From positions 4,492,358-4,556,357 of the forward strand of contig CM021321.1 in NCBI GenBank assembly GCA_010645155.1: a DNA stretch of 64,000 nt, written 5' to 3'. Below are positions 36,166-49,432 of the stretch, piece after piece. Position 1 is the stretch's first letter. The number at the start of each line of letters is the position of its first letter. The DNA comes from Tigriopus japonicus (Eukaryota; Arthropoda; Copepoda; Harpacticoida; Harpacticidae). The notes below the pieces were generated by a model, which was not told where the DNA came from, searched no databases, and saw only the letters and a list, made by a program, of their open reading frames with translations. The position numbers and the translations under genes were made by a program.

Positions 36166-36400
36166 TGCGTACTGCGTCGGTTTGTCATGCGGATAGCTGG
36201 GGTTCGTTCCCGGCTGACTGCCACCCTCAAAACTCAACTCTTCGGAGTCAAGATTTAGCATTTGAACCGTCTTTCAAATGCAAAAACACAACTTTCCAAA
36301 CTCAACTCTTCGGAGTCAAAATTTAGCGTTGAACTGTCTTTCAATGCAAACAAGGCAAGCCCCGGTTCGATCCCGGGCTTGCCGAGTCCCAGTGGCCTGT
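36140..36400 (+). repeat. tRNA-like block (SINE-derived)
   Basis: ATGGCGTAGTGCGTACTG resembles an A-box and GGGGTTCGTTCCC (near 36200) a B-box at tRNA spacing. A second B-box, CCGGTTCGATCCCGG (36362-36376), lies inside GGCAAGCC to GGCTTGCC, which pairs like an acceptor plus T arm. Between them AACTCAACTCTTCGGAGTCA occurs twice, about 67 bp apart. I read it as a rearranged SINE, not as functional tRNA genes. Confidence 0.55.
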
Positions 36401-37456
36401 GGTATTAAGTTACATGCAGAAGTCACGGCCCTTGACGGCTTAAATGGGCGAACCTGGGGTCATTCCCGAGGGTGAGGTAAAAATTAATGCTTGCTTGTTA
36501 GCTTGTCCAAGTGGAGCGGCAATATCCCCATATGGCGGACAGCCTCTATCAGATCGCAGCTGCGAAGCTGCGTTCTGACTCCTCAACAAACAAACAATCT
36601 TCAAAAAGTTCAGAGATTCTCAAAACTCGAAATTTTGTTAAAATTCGTCAATTTTTGCCAAATTCACAAATAAAAGTGCAAAAAGGCAATTAAATGTTTT
36701 TTTTTTGCTATTTGCCCGTCCCTTGCCATCATGAACGTTTTGGAAGACTCTTTATGACACAATAACATTCTTAATATCAGTGTGAGTTTGAAACAATTGT
36801 GAAAAAGCCTCAATTCCACAATCATTTGGGACTCAGAGATCTACAGATCGGTCCGTTCAGGCAGAAAATTTCAGGCCTCGGCTCGTTTTCGATCTATTTG
36901 GAGCCCGAAGCTGTCACAACACACATCCACTATAAAAAACAACAAATCATATTTCTAAAGATAACATGGATGTAATATGAAACAATATTGAGGTTCTTGA
37001 AAAAATGTCCATCAATTCTGCTCTGAAATAAATTGGCTTGAAATCTTGTCTCTTCAAAACATTTTTATCAGTATTTTTCACAACCATGCCACTTCTTTGG
37101 AGCGTTAGTCTGGAATGTCACGACGATCCTTTTCTATTCTTATCAATGTTGGCCATTGGCCCCATTGCCCTTTGAAAACACGATATTGAAAGCGACCGCT
37201 TGGACTTGAAAGATACCCATGCCCAAAAGTGGAAGAACAGTGCCAGTTTCAATTAAAAACTAGGCCCAGTGATACAAGTTTGAGAAAGATTTGTTGAAGC
37301 AAAGCGTTGCTAATTAAAGAACTAAATCTACTGGAAAGCCAATGTAAAACGAAACCCCCAAGACTGTCTCCCCGATTAGCTGATGGATTCCCAATTCTAG
37401 GTTTGTCTCCCACCAATTCCGAGGCCTCCTCAATGCCAATGTAACCGCTTTCGAGA
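36401..37456. other. Upstream region of the stomatin-like gene
   Basis: I see no gene in the kilobase before the stomatin start codon. The promoter and any 5' UTR exon of that gene would lie here or further left, but I cannot point to a TATA box or initiator. Confidence 0.4.
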
Positions 37457-40400
37457 ATGCATGGCACTCCTCTCCTGTCGCCAAAGGCTGACCACGACAT
37501 TGAAAGTGGAGGTTACGACGAACCTCAACCACCAACCAACGGAGCAGCAGCTCAGCAGAATTCCGACACACTCAAGAAAGACGGTATAAGATCCATCTTC
37601 CTGGTCCAGGCAAGTCACCAAACTGACAGTCCGATTTATGATGCCCCTTTTTTCAGCTTTAAATCGTGACAAGGGCAGCTATTCCAAGGGTGGGCCAAGT
37701 CGAGAGAAATCCAAGTATCAGTATCACACCCATCGAAGAAGCTACGATAGTGGAAGAACTACCGACAGTGAGGACAATAAGATGCCTCCCAATCAGAGAG
37801 ATTCGAAGAGCCTGGGCGAAATGGGTAAGCACGTGTTTTCAAGTTCAACAACATTAGATATTCAGGGTGACTATTTTTGACTGTCGAGTTAACGCAAGAG
37901 CCCGAAATCTGAAAATAATGAGGCCTCAACAAAGAACGGCACACTCAATCTTGAATTCGTGGTGCATTTTGGACGTTTAGAGTTGCATTTGGCCAACTTT
38001 TAAATTAGCCTGAAAGAGGCCTTTGCTAGAAAGTTGCCACTAAGTCATTGTCAGAGTCTGGGCAAGTTCATTGCAAAACCCGTCCCTTCCTGAAATTCTT
38101 TCAAGTACGAGATAACTCTAATACCTTGTTCAAAATGATACAGTTGCATATTTTAGCATATTTAAGCTCCGTCCTGTTGGTAACCCTAAAAATGCAGAAC
38201 CCATTTTCACGCTTAGTTTTGGTAACACGGCCATCCCCGTCGTTGCCTGCCAAGAAAATCTTACCAAGGCCTACGACGTTCTCATATTTTTAAAGTCTGT
38301 TTCTAAAATATGGCGTGCAACATTATCCTTGGTTTTCGACGGGAACCCTGAAAACCGACGAAAAAACTTGACAGAAGTTTGGGGGTCTTGGGTCCGGGTT
38401 CTTGAATCCAGTTCATTCATAGATCACAGCGACTTGTCAGACGGAAGATTTATTGTTGACAAATGCAAAGTTCAACGTGAGATTTTCTTCAAGGATATAG
38501 TTATTTATGGTCATTAACTTCGCCCACAACATTCAAGGTCCTCCCCATATCCACATAAGCTAGCAATGATCTTTAAAACAAAAACTCCTCAGGTGTTTAC
38601 TTAGGACTATAACAGTTCTGAAACTAAATCCCTCGACACAACTCTTCTAAAAGTGGGCTTTGCTTTAAGCAAATATAACAAGCCTCACAACGGTTAAGTT
38701 TCTGGTCCCAATGTAGGGATCCCGATTTCCTCACTGAAAGAGTGTTCAAGAGCCTTGTGTTTGTGTTCCAATTTCGCGAGATACCCTCAATCTTTTACGT
38801 CTGCCAAATAACGGCAGCTCATATTTCCCAATGTTGGTCAGGAAGCAATGTATATTATGCAGAGTTAGACCCCGAGGTTGGCATTGTTCCTCGGTTCTCT
38901 TCACAACAACCATTTTAATACCACCCCGAGTCAGCCCGTTCGTTCTATTCCCTCTCACACACTTTGGGGGATAATGAAAGAAGGTGGACAAGGGACAAAG
39001 AGGGAACATGGAACAAGAAAGGAGGAGTGTTGTTGGAACAACAACAACAACAACAGCAACAACAAAAGCTTCAGCCAACTTTTCTTGTCCCGTTGTTCCG
39101 TGACGCAGTGGAATTTTTTCTGCCCTCCCCTCGGTTCATACTAAAACAATTGACAGCAAGGTTGCCCTTGAAAATAAGTTGCGTTTGATGTGGAGCACTG
39201 GCGAAAAAATTGGGAGCAAGGAAGTACAAACATTTCTCTCATTTTCTGGATATCCGTCATTCTAATCCGATTTTAAGGACCAGATTTACATGAAAGCGAA
39301 AAGTTTCAATACGGAACATAAAGGTGGAATCTGAGTAAGATAAGCGCGGAAAAAAAGAAAAGTTTGGAATTTTAAGAGTGGCTTCAGGTAATGAAGGTTG
39401 TGCTGATGTCATAAAAAAATGCAAGAATCATGAAGGTTGTCGTTACCATGTTGTAGGAAACATGTCTGTTAATGACGGCAAATGAGCAATCGTAAAAAAG
39501 ACCCAAAGGAAATGTGCACAAGTAAAACGCAAACGTGACTCGTCTTCACTGTATGAATAAAGCCTTCAAGTGAATCTCTTTATCACATTTGGTCTCTCTT
39601 CAGTGGCTCTTTTTCACCTTGTACTTAGAATTCACATCAAAGGCTTTTTTCTGTTTGACTGGCCTTTTGTCTGTATCAGCCCGGGGTCTTCTGAATGAAT
39701 CTCCAAATTGAACAAGACCACCCGTGATTTTCTTCCTTTTCTCTCCCATCAAGTGACCCCTCTCATTTCAAGATGGAACACTTTGCTATTCGTCGAACCT
39801 GCTGATAATCGCATTAAGCTTATTTGAAGCAAATCAGATTGGGCCTTGCCTTAAGCCAGCTAAGTGATTGACTCGAGGCCGATTGGAGTCAAGGCCATTG
39901 GCAAAGAGGACCACTCTTTTGCATCTTGTTTGCGTCGGAAGTGCACAAAAATCAACTCTCAACCATCATTGACACTTGCCCTTGAGGGTCTTGTTCCTCT
40001 CCATCTCCCTCCCTACCTCTTCCCCCACACTCAAATCCCAACATTAATGGGATTGGGTATGGGATCTTGAATTTCCTCGTCGGTCAAAGTGGACACATTT
40101 GCATCTGCGAAGAGATTCTTGTTCCAAAATGAGATTGGCCAGACCTAGAAAACCAAGGCCAAGCAGTGACTTCAAGAAAATAGGAGAAAGGTCGTTTGTC
40201 GATTGATGCTATTTTCCCCTTGAGCCCAAGCAAGGTCTTAACTCTCGTTTTCTGTCGATATCTACCTACAGATCTTGGAATCCATCCCCATGGGTAGAAA
40301 GATTTGTGATCGCTATAAATAGTGGACAAGTCATTGGAAACGTAGGTATCACGTGGAACTTTCATTTCAACAAACAACACGAGCATTTCCCTAATGGGAC

Positions 40401-43400
40401 TAGGAAAGTGACCGCTGTCCATTTACTTTGCGTATGTGGCTTGGGTTCGGTATTGGAAAGAAACTGAAAGCAATTTCTGTCCTTGGAATTGGGATCGAAA
40501 ATCTAGAAAATAATGTCTTTTGTAATGACTTCGAACGAACTACCACTACAATTACTTTGCAGCTTGCGATGAAGGGCCTGGTTTATGTGCTCATCTCATC
40601 ACGTTCATATCCATTCTTCTTGTGTTCGTCACCATTCCGTTTTCGCTGTGCTTCGCAGTTAAGGTAAGATGGGCAATACAAATAAGTATATTTTTTTGAA
40701 GAAATACTTTTTAGCAATATTTTGCCGTTCTCACTTTTCATTTTGAAGAGTGCCGCAATTCCGTAAGCAAAGATTTCTCATGTAGGTGATACAGTGGTAT
40801 CATAAAATTTGGTACACTATACTCCTCGATTATGGAATTATTTTTTACGTATTTTTGATTTTCGAGAATCAGTCTGCATTTGAATCCACAATCGTCTCAA
40901 TCAGGATTATAATGGAAAAAATATTCAATATTTTTGGGCAATGTGTAGTTGGTCATAAACTAAAAATTTAGTAGCTCTCGCACAACGAATTTTTGATCAC
41001 CTAGTGCCGTAACTTTTTATTTAATTACTTAATAATTGGAAATTTAGGAAACAAAACCGTAATCATGAAATCTGAATTGAATACGTAAGTTGGTGCCTTT
41101 CTTATGAACCCCGTCTTAAATTTTGGGTCTATTCGATAAAATAAAGGCAAGAAATCTGTGGCGAAAAAAATGCCGAGTATAATTTTCATTTTTATTGTAG
41201 GTTGTCCAAGAGTACGAGCGAGTAGTAATCTTCCGTTTGGGTCGACTTTTAAGTGGAGGAGCTCGCGGACCGGGAATTTTCTTTATCGTTCCATGTGTAG
41301 ATTCCTATCAAAAGGTGGACATGAGGACATTAACCTTTGATGTCCCTCCTCAAGAGGTAAGTTCCGTTTAAACTTTACGAATTACGATACGACAACAGGG
41401 TTGGCTGATCAAGTGTAGGCCCCTAAATACAATCATAAATATCTCAATTTTCGATAGATTTGAAAAAAATAAATCTGTGACAGAATCCCGAAATGTTATT
41501 GAATAAAAGATGTTTCGTTGTTTTTCTTTATTTTATTATTCTATTATATTTTTATATTATAAAAAGTATTTTCGATTTTAGCCAAATTGCAAAAGGGAGA
41601 AATAAAAGTCAGAGTCACGAACGCTCTTTTTAAAAATGACCCTTCACAGGAAAAACCGTGGTCCCTCAAATATTGAACCAGAGGGGAAATGTTTTTTTAC
41701 TCTTCAAGCAAAGTGTTTGAAAAATGTATGCAGCAAAGGAGAGTTTATGTTTAGTTGTAATTACGAGTCAAAATCATTTATTTAGGTATTATCTGCCTTT
41801 TGAGGCACCCGACATTCAATATTTTGTGACATAGCTTCTCAAAAACACAAATCCCATGGCAAATTTGAAAAGATTGATTTCCTTAGCTCACTTAGCTTTC
41901 ACTTTGGCACAATTGGTTTTATATATCTATATGCAAAAAAGCGCAAGTGAGATTTTTTTAAATGCAAATTGCCGACCCGATGCAAATAAACATTCTTTTT
42001 AACTGTTTTTTCATAAGTAAACAACAAAAATGCCCGAAGAATAACTCAACAGCATCAGCTGCATGAAAGTAGTCTTCGGGGTCTTAACTTTTTTTCACCC
42101 TTAAAAGCTATAGATGTCGCTGAAAATAAGGACAAGACGTATAAAGCGGAACCAGTAAAATAGAAATAACGTGCAACCTTTGAGCATTATTAAACAAGAT
42201 TTCAGTTCTTATGTGTCCAATAAACATTGAGAAGTTTAAAAATAAGTCAAACTTTTGTCTCAGAGTGCAATATCGGGAGCTGTATTAGTAAGGTGACCTC
42301 CCAGTCTTATGCTCTGTGACCTCCCAGTCAGCTGTTCGTTAAAGGACCCCATAGAGACGTGTAAAGGACTGGCACAATTTTTGAGCTTTGTAGGCTGCTC
42401 AGGCTGCGCCACAATCGTTGCAAAAACTACCATGATCAAAGCTCTTCCAGTCTCTCCAAAACTTTGATCGCAAAATTACTCATTATAGACAGATATTAAC
42501 TAAAGTTTTTGGTTTCTTCGTCTTGCATCCAACACTCAATTTGAGTTAGCATGGTCGAGTAACTGACCACCAAAAAGGCAGATCATTGCATTTTCTTAAA
42601 AAAATGGCGCTGAAAGGAAGTCACCACCTCAAAAACTGGAAACACTAAAACCAGGCGTCGTCCTAGTGCCGATTTGAGGATTCCACCTCTCTATTGTCCA
42701 GCCTTCATTTTACAAATGTGACGCGGTGAATTGTCCCTCAAACAAAACTGTCGGGCCCTTCAAGGGTTTGAAAAGCCCGTGGGGATGGTTTCTGATTGGT
42801 GTTGACACACTACGTGCTTCCCTCTTCGTATCTGATCTTTATCCCTTAAAATGTGTCAATCTAATGGGGTCAAAATGTAAAGGGGACAAGCTTGAAGACA
42901 AAGAAGTTCTCGCATGGGCAGCCAACGGTGATGCAGTTTGTACTCTTTGAAACCATACTGTCTCTAAAATTTTAACAGTTCAGAAAACTAAAGTTCATTT
43001 TTGTTCAGTCTCGAAATCCAAGCTTCACTGACAAATAAATGTGGTCTACATGAACTCCAAATTGTCAGGGGGAACTCGACCTACATTGGTTAATCTCCCT
43101 TGTTTTTGGAATGGCTTTTATTTCCAGATTCTAACCAAGGATTCGGTGACAGTCCACGTTGATGCTATCATGTACTACAAAGTGTCAAATGCAACTTGTG
43201 CCATTTCCAATGTGGACGATTATGGACAATCAACGCGGCTTTTAGCCGCCACCACTCTGAGGTAAATTTGGTGGCTTCTTTCCACAAGATCCCTTATTAG
43301 TTGGGGATATTTGGTCTAAGGGCTTATTGAGACAACTTGTAATAAAGACACTCAAATGTCTCGCTCGATCTGGAAAAAAGACTGGCCTTGATGCTGAAAA

Positions 43401-46400
43401 CCATACCTGCTCACAAGAAAGAATGAAGGCAATCAAGGATTAAAAAGACTAAATGCATTGTAAGCTTCGTTTAGGCCAAATTCAAAATTGGATTGAGAGG
43501 CTTTAAATGCAAGAAAAGGGTGTGCTTTAATATGTATCAGATGGTGTAAGTTCCAACCAATATCCGACCACTGATAATGCTAGATTGGCTCTACTCAACG
43601 ACAATGCTTTTGTTATCGTAATCGAAGGCTCCTATTTCTTTTCCTCACTTTGGTCTCGACGCATCTGAGTTTATCCCAATGAAGTCATGAAGATCTTCAT
43701 TATTACAACAACCGCGTAATTGGAGAATTTTCAGGTTTTTGTACACGAACTTAAATGTTTAGAAATGCTGCAAGAGTTTTCTGAGGTAATCAGTCATATT
43801 GAATGTTATTCCAGTCAAAAATACTTTTTTATTCACTTTGTCTTTAAAGAAGTCTAACCTAATTGCAATCGCTTTGATGAAAGCTTTGGTCAAGTTGATC
43901 TAGTTATGCTGGGACGCGAATACATAGAAACAGGCCTTTAAATTTGCTGATCAATTACGGATTTAATCTAAAGTTCCACTTGGTTCCTCTAATTTGGAGA
44001 AACAGTCTCTTGGCCTTGGAACACTAACTCACGATCACTGCATAAAAAGTGATCCAGTCTTTCGCATCTCCCAACTCCATCCATACCTAGTCGTTTTTGG
44101 CAGCATGCTATCTCATTGTCTCTGTTTTGCTTAGGAATGTATTGGGTACAAAGAACCTCGGTGACATTCTTTCTGAGCGAGAATCCATTGCCAACATGAT
44201 GCAAAGTACTTTGGACGAGGCAACGGATCCGTGGGGAGTCAAAGTCGAACGAGTGGAAGTGTAAGCCCAAGAGCAAAACATTTCTTTTTAAAGTCTTAAT
44301 GCCAAATTCATTCACAGGAAAGACGTGCGTTTGCCCCAGCAATTGCAACGAGCAATGGCAGCTGAGGCCGAAGCCGCTCGAGAAGCTCGAGCTAAAGTGA
44401 TCGCAGCTGAAGGTGAACACCAAGCCTCTCGATCGTTGGCCAATGCAGCTGAGGTCATTGCTCAAAGCCCCGCTGCTCTACAGGTAAAATAGTGCACAGA
44501 TTTATCCAATCAAATTAGTCGGATCACAGAAGACATGCCTTGTCAAGTGGCGTAAGCCTTTTTTTTTTAAACTCTGGGCCAATCAGAGGAAAATCTAATT
44601 AGACCATTGGTCTGACTGATATTTCAAAGATCACATGTTTAATTTCGACTCGTTTGACTGAGCTTTGGCAGTGCAATCAATTTGAAGCTTAGAGCAACGC
44701 ACGCTTTCCAGCCAAAAAAGTGTCCTTCTGGACAGTTATAGGCACACTTGCCTATAACTTCGTGCTTTTTTGCATTTCATTGAGCAACCCTGAATTCAAA
44801 GTTTATTGTCAATGCTAGAGATCAATTTCTTCTTCAGTTTGTCGCACTAATGAAAAAACTGTTCTAGAGCAAGGGTTCTTAAACTTTTTTGAGCCAGGCC
44901 CCTTTCCCCCTTTTCATACATAACAACTATTAGTAGATATTTTCTAATGACCTTCAAAGGTTCTTGTTAGATGGGGTCACCAAACGTAACCAAAACTTAC
45001 AATTTTCGATACAAGACATTCAAAATGATTGAACCTATTAACGTCTATTTGGTGGCCCCTTGACAACATGTAAACAAATTTGGTGGGCCTTGACCCAAAA
45101 GTGGTTGTTGACCCCTGCCAGAGAGAGAGAGGAATTACATAGCTTTCAATGTTTCTTTCTGGTGATGTAGGATTTTATGTGTCTCATGTTCTAGTTTATA
45201 GACTAAGCAGGCTAAGTGTAAGCAGAGCCAACGGAAAATATACCTAGATCGCTTCCATGGACCTAATCATTGAATGGATGCTTAAATGGAAAAAAACTTG
45301 GATTTACCCAAATGGGCCGAGCAACACAGCAGATCCAATGGCCCTGTATTACCGCTTGCGGTATGAAATAAAACACTCACTTGATCAACCTTGGTGCATG
45401 TCCCATTCGAACTAAAAAAAAAATATATATTGCTGAACGCCTCACCGGAGGCTTCCATGTCTTTCGTTTTTCGCGGTTAGTTACACTAGGATTGAAATTG
45501 GCCGACCCCTTTCATCCTCCCTTGACCTTGTGAATGCCACGCATTTATTTATTGTCAAAGGTTTCATGGATTCTTGCTGGTCTTAGGGCTGAGCCTTTGA
45601 GCGACTTGTAACATGTTTACCTTGACAATATAACATTGACAAGAACTTCATGAGGAACAAGGTTGCGAATGCTCTCTTCTTGTGTAATAAATTAATTTAA
45701 CGACCCGTCAAAAATAAGGGACCACCTAGAGATATTCTTTGAAACAAAAGTGCTAGATAATGAAATGATCAATGTTATTTGGAAGAATGACTTTTTGACT
45801 CAAACACCTGGTTATCAAAAATTCACGGTTTTCCTTGCCTGGTAGATTTCCTTGAGAAAATGGCATATTTGTCAAACAAGTGAAGTAATCCATTACAATC
45901 AAACCTTTCGATCATATTTGTACATCAAGTGTAATCGTCTGAAAATAACAATAATCGACATGTCCAGAACCATGGACGATCCCATTTATGATCAATGTTC
46001 AAGTCAGGAGTGACGAAATGCATTGGGTAACTTACCTCCGCATGAAGTAAAGAGGAGCTCGCTATTTATATTACGTACGTGTATTAGTTCCTGATTAAAA
46101 GGTAGTGAGTGTACTGCACCTCTTTCTCTCTCAGGGGTTAGATTCAAAAGCATTATGAACACGTGCGTTTGCATTAAGATGTCTTGCTCATTTTGGCCGA
46201 GTGATTTTATGAATAAATAATGAAAATAGATTGAACCAACTAGGGGCTTCTTGTACGTTATTTAGGCTATGGTGTACGACAAAAGAGTTATTTGGACGGG
46301 AAATGAGCATCAGCTTTGTTCGGCCATTGAGCTTGGGAAGTCATTTTCTGATGCTGCATTTGGCCTTTCTCGGCTAATGTTGGTTAAGCGAGGCCATGAA

Positions 46401-47772
46401 GTTTGGATTCGGGTTGGTCCTTCATGGTCTATGAATATATTAAGAATACTATTGCCTGAAGCAATTACTGTTTTGAAGGTTAGTAGCGATCCAAATAATA
46501 CTTTTTCAATCAACATAATGACAACACCCACAAGAATCCGATGAAGTGAGAACAATTCGTTTCGTGGAAAATGGGCTTTTGGCGCGTGGTCGTTAGAAAT
46601 CCATCATGGGCCCAAAAGCTAATACTCTTTCCGGTTAAGAATGGCCAATTTTTGGCAGGTGCACAAAAGGAATACTTAAATACATATAGCTGAACGTCTC
46701 CTATGCTCTACTCAGTATTGGGCTTTCGGAAGCAACGCAAATTATCCTTACTCCTTTAGCCATTTAAGGCCTCTTCCTGCCAGGCTTTGTTCCCGAAATG
46801 TTTGTTCCAACTCATTTACTTGGCTAATGAGTAGGTGGGAGGTATATTTTTCACCCATTTCAGCTTTATTGAGCGGAATTAGAGAGCCTAAAGTGGGCAT
46901 CATACCAGCTATTTCAAACAGATGCCAGTAACACGGAAACGAAAATGTGCCCAAGTTTGTTGTTACGTAATATTCCTTCTCCAGACTTTGAAGGCCACAG
47001 AGTGGATGTAGCCAACCATAGCTGATGAATCTCAACCAAAGAAATGCAGATTGGTTCCCATCACAATGAGTTAGAGACGGAAGATGTAATTTCTGGCATA
47101 GCCAGGAACCGAGAATCAAATGGTTTCGCTTATTCCACGTTGTTTATGGGCTTGGTCTTGCCCACCCGAACCAAGCAATGTTTGCCTTCATTCCCGATGT
47201 ACAGTCCACCAGTTTTGCTATTAGGAGGAAATCAAATATGCCCAAACCATCATTAATCTGGCTGGAAAGAGGAACAAAAAACAATGATGGGATCCCAGCC
47301 CTTTCCGGATCACAGATTTGTTAGCTTTGTCGCTAGTTCATGAAAAGAACAATTTGTTTGGATTATTGGTTAACATGTCTGTAATGGTTGAAGCAAGGTT
47401 AACTTTGAAAGCAAACGAACGAACTACTTTGAGGTGGTTCCAAGAGCTTTTGTAGACATCTGTGGTTAAAAGTAACGGATAAAAGATGTCTGACTCCATC
47501 AAGAACAATGTTGAAGACTAAACGTGTAGCCTTGGCAACTGAATAATTTTGGCTTGCAGGAAACCCAAAACCTTCCAGATTCCAGACTCCTAATGAAAGT
47601 TTCATATCTTTTTCAGCTTCGATATCTTCAAACCTTAAACAACATTTCAGCGGAGAAGAACAGTACAATCGTGTTCCCAGTTCCCGTGGATATTATTTCA
47701 CATTTGATGGGAATGAAAAACTCAGAAGATAGAAGTCGCACCCAAACACCAATGGAGACTCTGGTTCATTAG
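37457..47772 (+). CDS. Stomatin / MEC-2-like SPFH (band 7) protein, eight coding exons, 377 aa
   Basis: Coding exons: 37457-37583, 37657-37824, 40563-40663, 41201-41356, 43128-43261, 44135-44260, 44318-44483, 47617-47772. All introns are GT-AG and the phases fit throughout, totalling 1134 bases. Residues 1-98 are a charged, Pro/Ser-rich N-terminal extension, which I infer to be disordered. The membrane hairpin follows ([20 protein letters not shown]), with the conserved proline that keeps stomatin a monotopic, cytoplasm-facing protein. Then comes the SPFH domain: [66 protein letters not shown], the Ala/Glu-rich coiled coil [20 protein letters not shown], and [20 protein letters not shown]. 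Family members oligomerise at cholesterol-rich membrane and regulate ion channels. The start is the only ATG that opens this frame; a further 5' exon cannot be excluded. Confidence 0.93.
39038..39067 (+). repeat. (CAA)n microsatellite
   Basis: About nine CAA units with one CAG, in intron 2 of the stomatin-like gene. It creates low-complexity open frames on both strands, which are not genes. Confidence 0.85.
42265..42350 (-). repeat. 3' fragment of the serine-tRNA-like SINE
   Basis: GAGCTGTATTA, GACCTCCCAGTCAGCTG and TGTTCGTTAA occur in the same order as in the fuller copy at 52493-52704. It lies in a stomatin intron. Only the tail is present; the tRNA-like head is missing. Confidence 0.6.
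44877..45118. mobile_element. hAT-like MITE, third copy of the 17445 family
   Basis: The left end is AAGGGTTCTTAAAC. The right end, read on the other strand, is AGGGGTCAACAACC, then TTTTGGGTCAAGGCCCACC, which follows the 17445-17693 element closely. It lies in the last stomatin intron. A target duplication is not clear. Confidence 0.6.
45250..45407 (-). repeat. One arm of the long fold-back element
   Basis: It carries TTACCGCTTGCGGTA, the CCGTTGGCTGTGCTGAG-type block in altered form, and the terminal block, in the order of the right arm at 51824-52043. It is a solo, diverged arm in the last stomatin intron. Confidence 0.65.
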
Positions 47773-49282
47773 CAGAGGTTGCGAAGAGTTTTATGAAAAG
47801 TTCCCCATCTTTAAATACCCTGTTGCATTCCAGTTTGTAATAATCACAGAGCGGGAACACGTGAAACCAAAGATTTGCATAGAAAAGGCATAATTAGTAA
47901 ACTCTGCACATCATTTTGTAGAATGGTTTTGGGGTCAACCAGGAACCACGGTACTCAAGGACGAATTTCAAAAATGCATCTTGGGTCCAATTATTGAACT
48001 AAAATGTGAGGTTTTTGCAACTGCAACATATATATTGTTCTGTTGAATTTTCATTTTACTGATTTGACCCAAAGTGTACTTTGAAAGTAATCCTGGCTTG
48101 AACCATCCTTGGGTCAACATATCCGAATTACTGTCAACAACCTCTCTTCCCTTAAGCCCTTGTCACTGAGAACAAACTGGTTTCTGGTCAAAGTCAAACT
48201 AGACACACTTTCAGGGTTGAGCTCTAGTTCAATCCAGTCTTTGAAGAAGGGGCTGATCATGAAAATAATTTGCAATTTGTATAGCCTTGCTCTTATTAAC
48301 TTCAGGGGGTCACCTCTTGTTTATTCCCAGCAATGAATAGATGGCAGCAAAATTAAAAGAACTATTTTATGTAAGATATATCTCATATTATTGCTTAGAC
48401 AAAAAAACAATGTTTCTCCTGAACAAACATTTCAACCTTGAATTGCACATCAAAGGTCCTTGAAATTTTGGGCTCTTTTCTCGTCTTCGTAGAATTGAAA
48501 TTCTAAACATGTCTCAATTGTTTGCAAGGCGAGATGGAAATCTAAATGAAAAACAAAGCTACATCAACTCCCAAAAATGCAACAAAATTAGAAGAATTTG
48601 TTTGGGCATGTTTCATGATGTTTTATCGTCTTAAAGATGAGCAGAAAATGAAAGACATCTTGTATTGTTTCGGCTCCTTGAAATCCACTTTCTCAAATGT
48701 TGACTTATTTTTGGAAACTCCGGGATTTGCTCAAAACACTCCCATTGACAGATACATGGTTGACATTGGTTGCAACACTTCAAAATATTTGTTGGATTAA
48801 GGAGAAATCTACGATATTGTTCTTGAAGGCAAAGTTCAAGCGTGCGGCACCTGAAAGTGTATGAAAAAGTGTTTCTGTCAAGCTCTGTGGTTGTTACAAT
48901 GTTGGTTTTCATTCAATTGTGGCTATTTAGCTGAATTTCTAATTGCTTAGACCTACTGCCACTTGAGACATGTATATTATTGACATAAATGCACACAAAT
49001 ACAATGCTAAACAATCACCTATCCATCAAACTTGTCCGATTCCAAGGCAATTATCAAATTTGAGAAACGAGGGATAAGTCCGCTATATCAAGATACGCAA
49101 TTTTGATGACTGATCAGCAGAACGAACATTAAAAGTGTTTACTTGAAACTTTAACAAATTTATTACGTGGGTTATACTATGTTATGGGCCGACAAAAACT
49201 TTTTTGGTTTGGTTTTACTACTTATTTCAAACTTATTTTCTCATTTCTAGAAATTGGGAGAGTAGGAACTTTTTTCGACAAA
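47773..49282. other. Gene-free stretch after the stomatin-like gene
   Basis: This contains the stomatin 3' UTR, whose poly(A) signal I could not place. A frame at 48546-48800 is open for 84 codons but has no motif, promoter or splice partner, and I do not call it. Confidence 0.45.
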
Positions 49283-49432
49283 CAGTGAACTCTCTCTCGA
49301 TTCAACGATATTGTCCGTCACCCCAAAATATATCGTTAAATCAAGATTTATCGTTGCCCTAGGAGTCGTAGTAAAACACTAACCCCTAAAATCATCGTCA
49401 AATCGAAATTTATCGTTAAATGGGAAATGCTG
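49283..49432. mobile_element. Diverged pogo-like inverted-repeat element
   Basis: It starts CAGTGAACTCTCTCTCGATT and repeats ATCGTTAAATC, TATCGTTAAAT and ATCGTCAAATCGAAATT. The word TATTGTCCGTCAC matches the 83 bp element at 2806-2888. The right end abuts or overlaps a fold-back element, so the border is approximate. Confidence 0.55.

Noticed and set aside
36347..36378. Possible genuine tRNA gene (strong acceptor plus T-arm pairing)
   Set aside because: No cloverleaf with D and anticodon arms fits upstream at the right spacing; repeats on both sides fit a SINE remnant better.
38746..39144. Open frames of 74-110 codons with poly-Val or poly-Gln/Asn runs
   Set aside because: They are translations of the (CAA)n microsatellite in a stomatin intron.
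46269..46544. 91-codon frame in the last stomatin intron
   Set aside because: It has no motif, and the opposite strand is open over the same bases.
48546..48800. 84-codon frame after the stomatin-like gene
   Set aside because: There is no motif, promoter, splice site or poly(A) context; an antisense frame is open too.
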